64,000 bases of DNA. Source: DYRB01 sp963845265 (GTDB lineage: Bacteria; Pseudomonadota; Gammaproteobacteria; Chromatiales; Chromatiaceae). A program made the position numbers and the translations under genes. A model generated the notes under the pieces. It saw nothing but the letters and a program-made list of their open reading frames with translations. It was not told the origin of the DNA and did not search any database. The stretch is from contig CAWJRN010000006.1 of assembly GCA_963845265.1 (NCBI GenBank), forward strand, positions 62,001-126,000, written 5' to 3'. Below, piece by piece: positions 10,533 through 18,845 of this stretch (position 1 is its first letter; every line of letters begins with the position of its first letter).

Positions 10533-10931
10533 GTCTCCGTGACCAGGCGCAGGAGCGACGTCCTCCGCCGGGACCGTCGCAATAGCGGCGTTCAGCAGCC
10601 CGCTGCACCTGGACCACCGCAAGCTCCGCTGCCGCCCGTGGCACCGCCCGAACACATCCCTGGTGCTCGATACCGGCAGTCCAAGCCGGTATAACAACCA
10701 AACCAAACGACATTGACCTACACGGGCGGTCACACAGACATATACCGGCGCAGCCTCATCCGGTGGAACCGGGACGACGACCTTACCTGCCCGTGGGCAA
10801 CCACACGGCAACGCTCGAGCACGCAGATGAATGACGACACCCGCATCATCGACGCCGTTCGCCGCTGTGTGCAAGAGCTGGTGATCGACCTGGACCTGCG
10901 CGCCTTCGTCCGGCAGCCCTTCGAGCGCCGC

Positions 10932-11090
10932 AGGGCGCAATAGGGCGCCGCCACCGACACAAGTGCTGGACCACCGACCCCAAAGCGCCCGTATTGCGCC
11001 GAAAGGACGGCACCTCGCAGTGCCAGGATCGGCAACCCCGACGACGTGCCCGCCTACATGCGGCGCAATACGCTATCGCTATTGCGCCCT
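10932..11090. repeat. REP-like cluster of GCGCAATA palindromes
   Basis: Four copies of a GGCGCAATA core lie in alternating orientation in an intergenic stretch: AGGGCGCAATAG (10932-10943), CGTATTGCGCCG (10990-11001), CGGCGCAATACG (11061-11072) and CTATTGCGCCCT (11079-11090). The outer pair and the inner pair are each perfect 12-bp inverted repeats, and the last two form a hairpin with a short loop 38 nt past the nrdA stop, where it could end that transcript. This is the look of repetitive extragenic palindromes. The remaining 10533-10931 holds no gene I can support. Confidence 0.55.
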
Positions 11091-11127
11091 ACGAGCTCCC
11101 TGCGTGCAGTCATGCTAACGGGATTTC

Positions 11128-14082
11128 CTACTGACAAGCCTCACACTCAGGATCCACAATCGAACAGGCCTTAGGCGCCGCCAACGGCTCGCTCCCATTC
11201 CCCTTGTCCAACGCAATATAGCTCCCCCCTACCGCGCTCAGCCGGTTGGCCTTGGTGTCATCGGCCATGGTGGACTTCTCCACGTGGGTGGCACCCATGG
11301 ATCTGAGGTAATAGGTGGTCTTGAGACCTCGCACCCAGGCGAGCTTGTACAGGTTGTCGAGCTTCTTGCCATTGGGCTCGCTCATATACAGGTTCAGGCT
11401 CTGGGCCTGGTCGAGCCACTTCTGCCGGCGACTGCCAGCCTCGACCAGCCAGCGGGGATCGACCTCGAAGGCGGTGGCGTAGAGGGCCTTGACGTCCTCC
11501 GGGACCCGGTCGATCTGTTGCACGGAACCGTCGTAGTACTTGAGGTCGTTGACCATGACCGCGTCCCAGAGTCCTCGCCCCTTGAGGTCCCTGACCAGGT
11601 AGGGGTTGACCACGGTGAACTCGCCGGAGAGGTTCGATTTGACGAACAGGTTCTGGTACGTCGGCTCGATGGACTGGCTGACCCCGACGATATTGCTGAT
11701 GGTGGCCGTGGGGGCGATGGCCATGCAGTTGGAGTTGCGCATGCCGTGGATGCGGACCCGCTCGCGCAGGGCTTCCCAGTCAAGGGTGGTGCTGGTGTCC
11801 ATCTGCAGGTAGCCGCCGCGGCCCTCTTCGAGCAGTCGGATGGAGTCGATGGGCAGGATGCCGCGGCTCCACAGGGACCCGTCGAAGCTGTGGTAGCGCC
11901 CACGCTCCTCGGCAAGCTCGGTACTGGCCCGGATGGCGTAGTAGCTGACCGCCTCCATGCTCAGATCGGCGAATTGCACCGCCTCCTGGGTGCTGTAAGG
12001 GATGCGCAGCTCGTAGAGGGCGTCCTGGAAACCCATGATGCCGAGCCCGACGGGGCGGTGGCGTAGGTTGGACTTGCGCGCCTGTGGGACGTTGTAGAAG
12101 TTGTAGTCGATGACGTTGTCAAGCATGCGCATGGCGGTGGTGACCGTGCGCTGGAGCTTGGCGTGATCAATGCCATCAGGGCCGACGTGGAGGGCGAGGT
12201 TGATCGAGCCGAGGTTGCACACGGCGATTTCCTGGTCGTTGGTGTGCAGGGTGATCTCGGTACACAAGTTAGAGCTATGCACCGTACCCATATGCTGGTT
12301 GGTGTAGCGCAGGTTGCAGGGGTCCTTGAAGGCGATCCAGGGGTGGCCAGTCTCGAACAGCATGGCGAGCATCTTCCGCCACAGATCCACGGCCTTTAGG
12401 CGCTTGCTGACCTTCAGCTCACCACGCTCGGCGCGGGCCTCATAGGCGACATAGGCGGCCTCGAAGGCTTGGCCCGTGAGGTCGTGCAGGTCCGGGGTCT
12501 CGTCGGGGGAGAAGAGCGTCCAGTCGCCGTCCTCGGCGACGCGCTTCATGAATAGGTCGGGGACCCAGTTGGCGGTGTTCATGTCGTGGGTGCGGCGGCG
12601 GTCGTCGCCGGTGTTCTTGCGCAGGTCGAGGAACTCTTCGGTGTCGATGTGCCAGGTCTCCAGATAGGCGCAAACCGCTCCTTTTCTTTTTCCGCCCTGA
12701 TTCACAGCTACGGCGGTGTCATTGGCCACCTTGAGGAAGGGGACCACGCCCTGGCTCTTGCCGTTGGTGCCCTTGATGTGGGCGCCCATACCGCGCACCC
12801 GAGTCCAGTCGTTACCAAGGCCGCCGGCGAATTTGGACAACAGAGCGTTGTCCTTGATGGCCCCGTAGATGCCTTCCAGGTCGTCCGGGACCGTGGTCAG
12901 GTAGCAGGAGCTGAGCTGGGGCCTCAGGGTCCCGGAGTTGAACAGGGTCGGCGTGGAGGACATGAAGGCGAAGCTGGAGAGCAGCTCGTAGAACTCGATC
13001 GCCCGCTCCTCGCGGTCGATCTCGTTGATGGCCAGGCCCATGGCGACGCGCATGAAGAAGGCCTGGGGCAGCTCGAAACGGATGCCGTCCGCGGTGTGGA
13101 TGAAGTACCGATCATAGAGCGTCTGCAGGCCCAGATAGGTGAATTGCAGATCACGCTCGGGCTTCAGGGCCGCACCCAGGCGCGCCAGGTCGTACTGGCC
13201 GAGACGGCGGTCCACATGCTCCAGATCGCCGGCACGGCGGATATAAGCGCCGAAGTAATCGCCGTATCGCTCGGCCAGGTCCGCCTGGGTCTCGACGCCA
13301 GCGGCCATGTCCAGGAAGCCCAGACCCTCGCGGCGTAGCAAGTCGAGCAGCAGCCGGGCGGCGACTTGGCTGTAGGCAGGGTCCTTCTCGATCACGGCCC
13401 GGGCGGACATGACCAGGGCCTGGCCCACATCGGCCTCGCGCACGCCGTCGAAGAGGTTGCGACAGGTGTCATTGAGGATGGCAGTACCGTCCACCCCAGC
13501 GAGGTCGCGACAGGCCTCGTCCACCAGGCGGCGCATGCGCTCCACATCCAGCGGCTTGGTGCTGCCGTCGGCCAGGGTAACGCTGAGCTGGTGCTCGACC
13601 TCGACAACCGCGGTAGCGGCGGCCTTCTGGGCACGCTCCCGGGCGCGCTCGTCACGGTAGATGACGTAGTCGCGGGCCACCTTGTGCTCACCGGCGCGCA
13701 TCAGGGCCAGCTCGACCTGATCCTGGATATCCTCGATATGCACGGTGCCACCCCCGGGTAGGCGCCGGGTCAGCGCCCCCGTCACCTGCTCGGTGAGCTC
13801 CCGCACCCGGTCGTGAACCCGGCTGGAGGCTGCCGCACCACCACCCTCCACGGCTAGGAAGGCCTTGGTCATGGCGACCATGATCTTGTTTGGATCGAAG
13901 TGGGTGACCTTGCCGTTGCGACGGATCACCTGGACCTTGCCTGGGGCATGGGCATTGATCTCAACGGACGGGTCGGCAGCGCGCTCAACCAGGGGCTCGA
14001 CCTGGGCCTCCCCGCCCACTGGTGTGGTACCAACGGCACCGGACTGATTTGGGGGCGTGGTGGACGGCGCTTCGCTGGACAT
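11128..14082 (-). CDS. nrdA: Ribonucleoside-diphosphate reductase class I, alpha subunit
   Basis: A 984-residue large subunit that reduces ribonucleoside diphosphates to deoxyribonucleotides in the cytoplasm. ATG 14082 is used because GGAGG sits 4 nt upstream; a longer frame to 14157 adds residues without family character. After a disordered Pro/Thr-rich N-terminus comes an ATP-cone (VQVIRRNGKVTHFDPNKIMV), then a second cone-like region near residue 170. Catalytic parts are visible: SSCYLTT (first redox Cys), SSNLCTEITLH (Asn-x-Cys-x-Glu), VCNLGSINLAL (second redox Cys), TYYLRSMGA (radical-transfer Tyr pair) and a C-terminal CEAC thiol pair. No nrdB, nrdI, grx or nrdJ is next to it, so the radical-generating beta subunit must be elsewhere. 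Upstream lie two NrdR boxes and DnaA-like sites. Confidence 0.95.
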   Translation of the reverse strand: MSSEAPSTTPPNQSGAVGTTPVGGEAQVEPLVERAADPSVEINAHAPGKVQVIRRNGKVTHFDPNKIMVAMTKAFLAVEGGGAAASSRVHDRVRELTEQVTGALTRRLPGGGTVHIEDIQDQVELALMRAGEHKVARDYVIYRDERARERAQKAAATAVVEVEHQLSVTLADGSTKPLDVERMRRLVDEACRDLAGVDGTAILNDTCRNLFDGVREADVGQALVMSARAVIEKDPAYSQVAARLLLDLLRREGLGFLDMAAGVETQADLAERYGDYFGAYIRRAGDLEHVDRRLGQYDLARLGAALKPERDLQFTYLGLQTLYDRYFIHTADGIRFELPQAFFMRVAMGLAINEIDREERAIEFYELLSSFAFMSSTPTLFNSGTLRPQLSSCYLTTVPDDLEGIYGAIKDNALLSKFAGGLGNDWTRVRGMGAHIKGTNGKSQGVVPFLKVANDTAVAVNQGGKRKGAVCAYLETWHIDTEEFLDLRKNTGDDRRRTHDMNTANWVPDLFMKRVAEDGDWTLFSPDETPDLHDLTGQAFEAAYVAYEARAERGELKVSKRLKAVDLWRKMLAMLFETGHPWIAFKDPCNLRYTNQHMGTVHSSNLCTEITLHTNDQEIAVCNLGSINLALHVGPDGIDHAKLQRTVTTAMRMLDNVIDYNFYNVPQARKSNLRHRPVGLGIMGFQDALYELRIPYSTQEAVQFADLSMEAVSYYAIRASTELAEERGRYHSFDGSLWSRGILPIDSIRLLEEGRGGYLQMDTSTTLDWEALRERVRIHGMRNSNCMAIAPTATISNIVGVSQSIEPTYQNLFVKSNLSGEFTVVNPYLVRDLKGRGLWDAVMVNDLKYYDGSVQQIDRVPEDVKALYATAFEVDPRWLVEAGSRRQKWLDQAQSLNLYMSEPNGKKLDNLYKLAWVRGLKTTYYLRSMGATHVEKSTMADDTKANRLSAVGGSYIALDKGNGSEPLAAPKACSIVDPECEACQ

Positions 14083-14153
14083 GGTTCCTCCGGGGACGCT
14101 TCTTTGATGGTTTCTTGGCCGGGTTGCCCACAGGGGTCGCGGGTGCCGGGAAA

Positions 14154-14201
14154 CCACAATATATGCGCCAGACGATCAGTGTCAATCACAAGATATTGTG
14201 T
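14154..14201 (-). promoter_or_regulatory. Paired NrdR boxes upstream of nrdA
   Basis: On the minus strand ACACAATATCTTGTGA (14201-14186) closely fits the NrdR consensus acaCwATATATwGtgt. A second box, GGCGCATATATTGTGG (14169-14154), fits its right half. The boxes are 32 bp apart start to start, the three-helical-turn spacing known for NrdR operators, and end about 70 nt before the nrdA start. NrdR is the ATP-cone zinc-finger repressor of ribonucleotide reductase genes. The match is seen in the sequence; binding is inferred. Confidence 0.8.
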
Positions 14202-14240
14202 ATTGCTGGTGAGAAACCGGCGCGAAACCTGTGGGCGCCC

Positions 14241-14327
14241 TGTGGATAACAGGGCCTGAGGCAAGGTCGAATCCGGGCATACAGGCACGCGCAGTCAAGG
14301 CCGCCGGGGTTTCTGGCCTGTGGATAG
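14241..14327 (-). promoter_or_regulatory. DnaA-box-like sites upstream of nrdA
   Basis: TGTGGATAA at 14241-14249 is a perfect inverse of the DnaA box TTATCCACA, and TGTGGATAG at 14319-14327 differs by one base. In Escherichia coli nrdAB is controlled by DnaA through such boxes, so a similar cell-cycle link is plausible here. Two 9-mers can also occur by chance. Confidence 0.45.
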
Positions 14328-14443
14328 CGATAGGAAATCGGCGTTGGTCGGCTCGACAGGCAACACCGGTCGAACGGTTGTCTTTTCCCTGTCCCGCGTC
14401 ACAATACGTGACCTGTCCAACCCGCTCCCTCACGGATTTAACC

Positions 14444-14827
14444 ATGAACCCGGAAAAGGTCGTCTTCGGCTTCTTCATCGTGCTGGCCCTGACCCTCAAC
14501 TTCGGCTTTTTCGTCGGGGAACTGGACAATCCGGACCACCACAACGAGTGGGAGTTGTTCGCCGTGGTGGTGGTGAACTTGGTCGCCACCGTGCTCAAAT
14601 TCGGTGATCGCACCCAGATCGGCGCCGTCTTGCTCTCCACCAGTCTGGTGGCGATGCTGCAACTTATCGCCGCCGTTCTGCTATGGGTGGTGGCCGTGCA
14701 TGTCACCGATGTCGGCCTGACCCCGAAGATCACCGCCAGCATCGTCTCCCTCACCGGTGGGGCCATGTTGGCCAACGTGGTCTCCGTCATCCTGCTGGTG
14801 GTGGAGACCTTCCTCCTGCGTCGCTAA
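14444..14827 (+). CDS. DUF6394-type small inner-membrane protein
   Basis: A 127-residue hydrophobic protein starting MNPEKVVFGFFIVLALTLNF at ATG 14444. A longer frame to 14231 crosses the nrdA control region and has no membrane character. Four probable membrane helices are seen: residues ~5-22, ~38-55, ~62-85 and ~100-122. The sequence fits what I recall of DUF6394, a family of unknown function. The gene ends 31 nt before the ion channel gene on the same strand, so the two probably form an operon and the protein may be a partner of the channel. Function beyond that is not known. Confidence 0.7.
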   Translation: MNPEKVVFGFFIVLALTLNFGFFVGELDNPDHHNEWELFAVVVVNLVATVLKFGDRTQIGAVLLSTSLVAMLQLIAAVLLWVVAVHVTDVGLTPKITASIVSLTGGAMLANVVSVILLVVETFLLRR

Positions 14828-14858
14828 GGGCACACCGGGCACCGGCCGCTCAAGGCTT

Positions 14859-16583
14859 ATGGACACCATCGTCTTCCTCGTCCTGCGGCGCATGCGGACG
14901 CCGCTGCTGGTGCTGATCGTGACCTATACGATCACCATCGCCGTACTCGCCCTGATCCCGGGGGAGGACGCGGCGGGCAACCCCACCGCGCCCATGAGCA
15001 TCTTCCACGCCTTCTACTTCGTCAGTTACACGGCCACGACCATCGGCTTTGGCGAGATCCCCGTACCCTTCTCAGACGGGCAACGGCTGTGGGTCACCTT
15101 CACCCTCTATACCTCGGTGGTGGTGTGGATCTACTCCATCGGCACCCTCATCGCTCTGCTCCAGGATCGCACCTTCCAACGTGCCATCACGGAGCGCCGC
15201 TTTGCCCATGTGGTCAAACGCATCGCCACCCCCTTCCACCTGGTCTGTGGCTACGGCGAAACCGGTCGCGCCCTGGTGCAGGCCCTCACCGACCGCGACC
15301 AGGGGGCGGTGGTCGTGGACTACGAGGACTCCCGCATCAATCTGCTCAAGCTCGAAGGCCACCGCCAGTACGTCCCGGCCCTGCTTGGGGACGCCCGCCG
15401 ACCGAGCAACCTGATCGCCGCCGGGCTGCGCAACCCCCTGTGCTCCGGGGTAGTGGCCCTGACGGACGTCAACAAGACGAACCTGAAGATCGCCATAGCG
15501 ACCAAGCTGCTCCGCCCCGACCTGAAGGCGATCTGCCGCGCCGATTCCCACGACGTGGAGGCCAACATGGCCTCCTTCGGGACCGACCACATCTTCGATC
15601 CCTTCGACAACTTTGCCGTCTACCTGGCCACTGCGCTGCAGGCCCCCTGCCTGGTGCTGCTTTATGCCTGGCTGTCCGGGGTGGAGGGTGAGCCGTTGCG
15701 CGACCCCCTCTATCCACCCGGCAGCGGACTCTGGATCTTGTGCGGCTACGGACGCTTCGGCCAGGCGGTGTATCAGCACCTCAAGGCCCATGGGGTCGAA
15801 TTGGTGGTGATCGAGGCAGAGCCTTCGCGCACGGGCACCCCCCCGGAGGGCTGCGTGGTTGGACGCGGTACCGAGGCCGCCACCCTGGAGGAGGCCCGCA
15901 TACACCGCGCCGTGGGATTGGTCGCCGGCACCGACGACGACGCCAACAACCTGTCCATCCTCATGACCGCCAAGCAGTTGAATCCGGATCTGTTCTTAGT
16001 GGCAAGGGAGAACCACCTGGACAACGAGGAGCTTTTCCAGGCCGTGGGCGCTCAGATCGTCATGCACCCCAGCACCATCATCGCCGAGCGCATCCGGGTG
16101 CTGCTGGCCACCCCGCTGCTTTCGGAGTTTGAGACCTACGCCCGCTACCGCGACCACGACTGGGCCTGCGAGCTGATCAGCCGCATCGCCGCCCTGGTGG
16201 ACGACCAGGTTCCGGAGGTCTGGGAGGTAATGATCGACGACACCCACGCCCAGGCCGTCTCCGCCGCCGCGGATCAGGGCTCTCCGGTAGACCTTGACAC
16301 CCTGCTGCGCAACCCGCGTGACCGGGAGATCCCATTGCCGGCCATCGCGCTTATGCTGGTGCGCAAGAGCGAGCGGACACTATTGCCGCAGCGCTCCATT
16401 CACCCGCGTCGCGGAGACCGCATCCTGTTCTGCGGTGCCGAGATGGCCCGGTCACGCATGCTTTGGACCCTGCAAAACGACCATGCGCTGGACTATGCGC
16501 GGGGCAAAGAAGGCCACCACCCGGGTGCCCTGTGGGCCTGGGGCTCGCGCATCTTTGGAACATCGCCCCGGGGTCGTCACTGA
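14859..16583 (+). CDS. Ion channel with two RCK/TrkA-N domains
   Basis: A 574-residue inner-membrane channel. Start ATG 14859 (MDTIVFLVLRRMRTPLLVLI) gives two membrane helices (~13-33 and ~85-105) flanking a pore loop. The pore filter reads TATTIGFGEIP (TIGFGE at 61-66), which resembles but is not the classical TVGYG potassium filter. Two cytoplasmic nucleotide-binding domains follow, each with a Rossmann GxGxxG: HLVCGYGETG (~residue 125) and WILCGYGRFG (~residue 293), so this looks like a tandem-RCK channel that senses a nucleotide or ion. It likely conducts K+ or another monovalent cation. It follows the DUF6394 gene. Confidence 0.8.
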   Translation: MDTIVFLVLRRMRTPLLVLIVTYTITIAVLALIPGEDAAGNPTAPMSIFHAFYFVSYTATTIGFGEIPVPFSDGQRLWVTFTLYTSVVVWIYSIGTLIALLQDRTFQRAITERRFAHVVKRIATPFHLVCGYGETGRALVQALTDRDQGAVVVDYEDSRINLLKLEGHRQYVPALLGDARRPSNLIAAGLRNPLCSGVVALTDVNKTNLKIAIATKLLRPDLKAICRADSHDVEANMASFGTDHIFDPFDNFAVYLATALQAPCLVLLYAWLSGVEGEPLRDPLYPPGSGLWILCGYGRFGQAVYQHLKAHGVELVVIEAEPSRTGTPPEGCVVGRGTEAATLEEARIHRAVGLVAGTDDDANNLSILMTAKQLNPDLFLVARENHLDNEELFQAVGAQIVMHPSTIIAERIRVLLATPLLSEFETYARYRDHDWACELISRIAALVDDQVPEVWEVMIDDTHAQAVSAAADQGSPVDLDTLLRNPRDREIPLPAIALMLVRKSERTLLPQRSIHPRRGDRILFCGAEMARSRMLWTLQNDHALDYARGKEGHHPGALWAWGSRIFGTSPRGRH

Positions 16584-16683
16584 AAACACCCTGGCGAGCC
16601 ACTTCCCGGCGTCGCATTCCCACCCGACCCGGCCTCGCCCGCCGGCGCTCCTCCCAACGCCCTCACCCACCAAAAGGGTCGCT

Positions 16684-16697
16684 TTGACATGAGTCAA
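16684..16697 (+). promoter_or_regulatory. Crp/Fnr-family (NO-responsive, Dnr/NNR-type) operator before norC
   Basis: TTGACATGAGTCAA is a perfect 14-bp palindrome of the TTGA[CT]-N4-[AG]TCAA class bound by Fnr/Dnr/NNR regulators. Its centre is about 71 nt before the norC ATG, a normal place for an activator site. Nor operons are classically switched on by NO-sensing Dnr/NNR proteins; no such regulator gene is in this window. Confidence 0.75.
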
Positions 16698-16761
16698 GGC
16701 CCGCGGTCGCCCGTGGATCTGTAATGCCGCCGCGCATTCCCATCCCCGAGGACGTCACGCC

Positions 16762-17214
16762 ATGTCGCAAGTGTTTACCAAGTCCATGGCACGGAACATC
16801 TTTTACGGCGGTTCCGTGTTTTTCTTTCTGCTCTTTGTCGCCCTGACCTTCGATACCATCAGGGCCCTGCCCAGCCGTGATCAGAGCCACCAACTCGACC
16901 CCACCACCGAGGTCGGACAACGCATCGCCCAGGGCAAAAACCTGTGGGAGACCAACAACTGCATCGGCTGCCACACCCTGCTCGGCGAGGGGGCCTATTT
17001 CGCCCCTGAGCTCGGCAACGTCTATGTCCGCTTCGGCAAGAACAAGGAGGCGATCAAGGCGTTCATCCAGAGCCGACCCGCCGACGGTATCCCAGGGCGT
17101 CGCAGCATGCCGCAGTTCAACTTCAGTGATGCCGATCTCGACGCCATCGCGGAGTTCCTGAAGTACAGCTCCGAGATCAATACGGCGGGCTGGCCGCCGA
17201 ACACGCAAGGCTGA
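16762..17214 (+). CDS. norC: Nitric oxide reductase, cytochrome c subunit
   Basis: A 150-residue membrane-anchored cytochrome c. The N-terminal helix (NIFYGGSVFFFLLFVALTF, residues 12-30) holds it in the inner membrane with the heme domain in the periplasm. The heme site CIGCH is at Cys67-Cys70-His71, and the probable axial Met lies in RRSMPQF near residue 119. NorC passes electrons to NorB, which reduces two NO to N2O. Length and layout are typical of the family. norB begins 25 nt after the stop, and an NO-type Crp/Fnr site precedes the gene. Confidence 0.95.
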   Translation: MSQVFTKSMARNIFYGGSVFFFLLFVALTFDTIRALPSRDQSHQLDPTTEVGQRIAQGKNLWETNNCIGCHTLLGEGAYFAPELGNVYVRFGKNKEAIKAFIQSRPADGIPGRRSMPQFNFSDADLDAIAEFLKYSSEINTAGWPPNTQG

Positions 17215-17239
17215 GCCGCCCACCCTAGGAGAAGCATCG

Positions 17240-18640
17240 ATGAAATATCCATCCCAAGCGGTCGCAAGGCCCTACTTCATAGCAGCCATCGCGCTGTTCG
17301 CCGCACAGATTCTGTTCGGCCTGATCATGGGCCTGCAGTATGTGGTCGGGGACTTCCTGTTCCCTGAGATCCCCTTCAACGTGGCCCGCATGGTCCACAC
17401 CAACACCCTGATCGTCTGGTTGCTCATGGCCTTCATGGGCGCCGCCTACTACCTGGTCCCCGAGGAGGCGGAGCGGGAGCTCTATGCCCCCTGGCTGGCA
17501 CACACCATGTTCTGGATCTTCCTGGTCGCCGCCGCCCTTACCGTCGTTGGCTACCTCGCCGTCCCCTACGCCGGACTGGCCAAGCTCACCGGCAACGAGT
17601 ACTTCCCGACCATGGGCAGGGAGTTCCTGGAACAACCCACCGTCACCAAGGTCGGCATCGTCATCGTCGCCCTGGCCTTCCTGTTCAATATCGGCATGAC
17701 CATCCTCAAGGGGCGCAAGACCGTGGTCAATCTGGTCATGCTGCTCGGATTGGTCGGGCTGGCGGTGTTCTTCCTCTTCTCCTTCTACAACCCGACCAAT
17801 CTGGTGCTGGATAAGTACTTCTGGTGGTGGGTGGTGCATCTCTGGGTCGAGGGCGTATGGGAACTGATCCTGGGTGCCATGCTCGCCTTCGTCCTGATCA
17901 AGACCACGGGCGTCGACCGCGAGGTCATCGAGAAGTGGCTCTATGTCATCATCGCCATGACGCTCATCACCGGCATCATCGGCACCGGTCACCACTACTA
18001 CTGGATCGGTGCGCCGGAATACTGGCAGTGGTGGGGCTCGATCTTCTCCGCCATGGAGCCCATCCCGTTCTTCATGATGACGGTCTACGCCTTCAACATG
18101 GTCAACCGTCGGCGCCGCAATCACCCCAACAAGGCGGCGGTGCTGTGGGCCCTGGGGACCGCAGTCATGGCCTTCCTGGGCGCTGGCGTCTGGGGCTTCC
18201 TGCATACCCTGTCGCCGGTGAACTACTACACCCACGGTACCCAGATCACCGCGGCCCACGGCCACCTGGCCTTCTTTGGCGCCTATGTGCTGATCAGCCT
18301 GACCATGATCTCCTACGCCATGCCACAGATGAGCGGGCGGGAGGCCAACAGCGAGCGTTCCCAGGTGCTGGAGATGTGGAGCTTTTGGCTGATGACCGTG
18401 GCCATGGTTTTCATCACCCTGTTCCTGACCGCGGCGGGCATCCTGCAGGTGTACTTGCAGCGCTTTAGCGATACGCCCCTGCAGTTCATGGTGGTTCAGG
18501 ACAAGGTCGCGCTGTTCTACTGGATGCGCGAGATCTCTGGGCTGGTCTTCCTGGCCGGGTTGGTGATCTATATCGTCGCCTTCTTTGTCGCCGCCCGGGA
18601 TGCCAAGTCGCCGGCACCGGCGGTCCCGGAAGCCGCCTAG
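17240..18640 (+). CDS. norB: Nitric oxide reductase, large subunit
   Basis: A 466-residue, twelve-helix heme-copper-oxidase-type subunit catalysing 2 NO + 2 e- + 2 H+ to N2O + H2O in the inner membrane. Heme and FeB ligands are in place: His53 (MVHTNTL), His200 with Glu204 and Glu208 (VVHLWVEGVWELI), His251-His252 (GTGHHYYW), and His340 and His342 (AAHGHLAFFGAY). The non-heme iron Glu set identifies a cNor rather than an oxidase. AGGAG lies 8 nt before ATG 17240. No norQ/norD maturation genes follow directly, so these would be elsewhere. Confidence 0.96.
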   Translation: MKYPSQAVARPYFIAAIALFAAQILFGLIMGLQYVVGDFLFPEIPFNVARMVHTNTLIVWLLMAFMGAAYYLVPEEAERELYAPWLAHTMFWIFLVAAALTVVGYLAVPYAGLAKLTGNEYFPTMGREFLEQPTVTKVGIVIVALAFLFNIGMTILKGRKTVVNLVMLLGLVGLAVFFLFSFYNPTNLVLDKYFWWWVVHLWVEGVWELILGAMLAFVLIKTTGVDREVIEKWLYVIIAMTLITGIIGTGHHYYWIGAPEYWQWWGSIFSAMEPIPFFMMTVYAFNMVNRRRRNHPNKAAVLWALGTAVMAFLGAGVWGFLHTLSPVNYYTHGTQITAAHGHLAFFGAYVLISLTMISYAMPQMSGREANSERSQVLEMWSFWLMTVAMVFITLFLTAAGILQVYLQRFSDTPLQFMVVQDKVALFYWMREISGLVFLAGLVIYIVAFFVAARDAKSPAPAVPEAA

Positions 18641-18649
18641 GTCCCCTAG

Positions 18650-18680
18650 CCGCAGCCAGCCCAAGAGGGGCTGGCTGCGG
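18650..18680 (+). terminator. Stem-loop after norB
   Basis: A perfect 13-bp stem (CCGCAGCCAGCCC at 18650-18662 with its complement at 18668-18680) around a 5-nt loop lies 10 nt past the norB stop. No T-run follows directly; it probably ends or stabilises the norCB mRNA before ubiU. Confidence 0.6.
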
Positions 18681-18845
18681 GGCCCGACCGAAGTCCCCCC
18701 GCAAAAAAACCGCACACTGCAGCCCCCCGCTTGGGGGATAATCCCCCGCTTCCGGCCTGGTGACACGCGCCGGTCAGCGCTAGTCCTCCCCGGGTCCGCC
18801 GCATGACCCCACGCCAGGCACCCGGTCCATCGCTCGACGGTTGCC

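Noticed and set aside
10086..10940. 284-codon minus-strand frame opposite the response regulator
   Set aside because: Antisense of the regulator; the intergenic part has no homology-like text.
18683..18845. CCCCCGC...GGGGGATAATCCCCC palindrome before ubiU as an operator
   Set aside because: G/C runs make such symmetry likely by chance; no match to a known regulator; may just contain a promoter -10.
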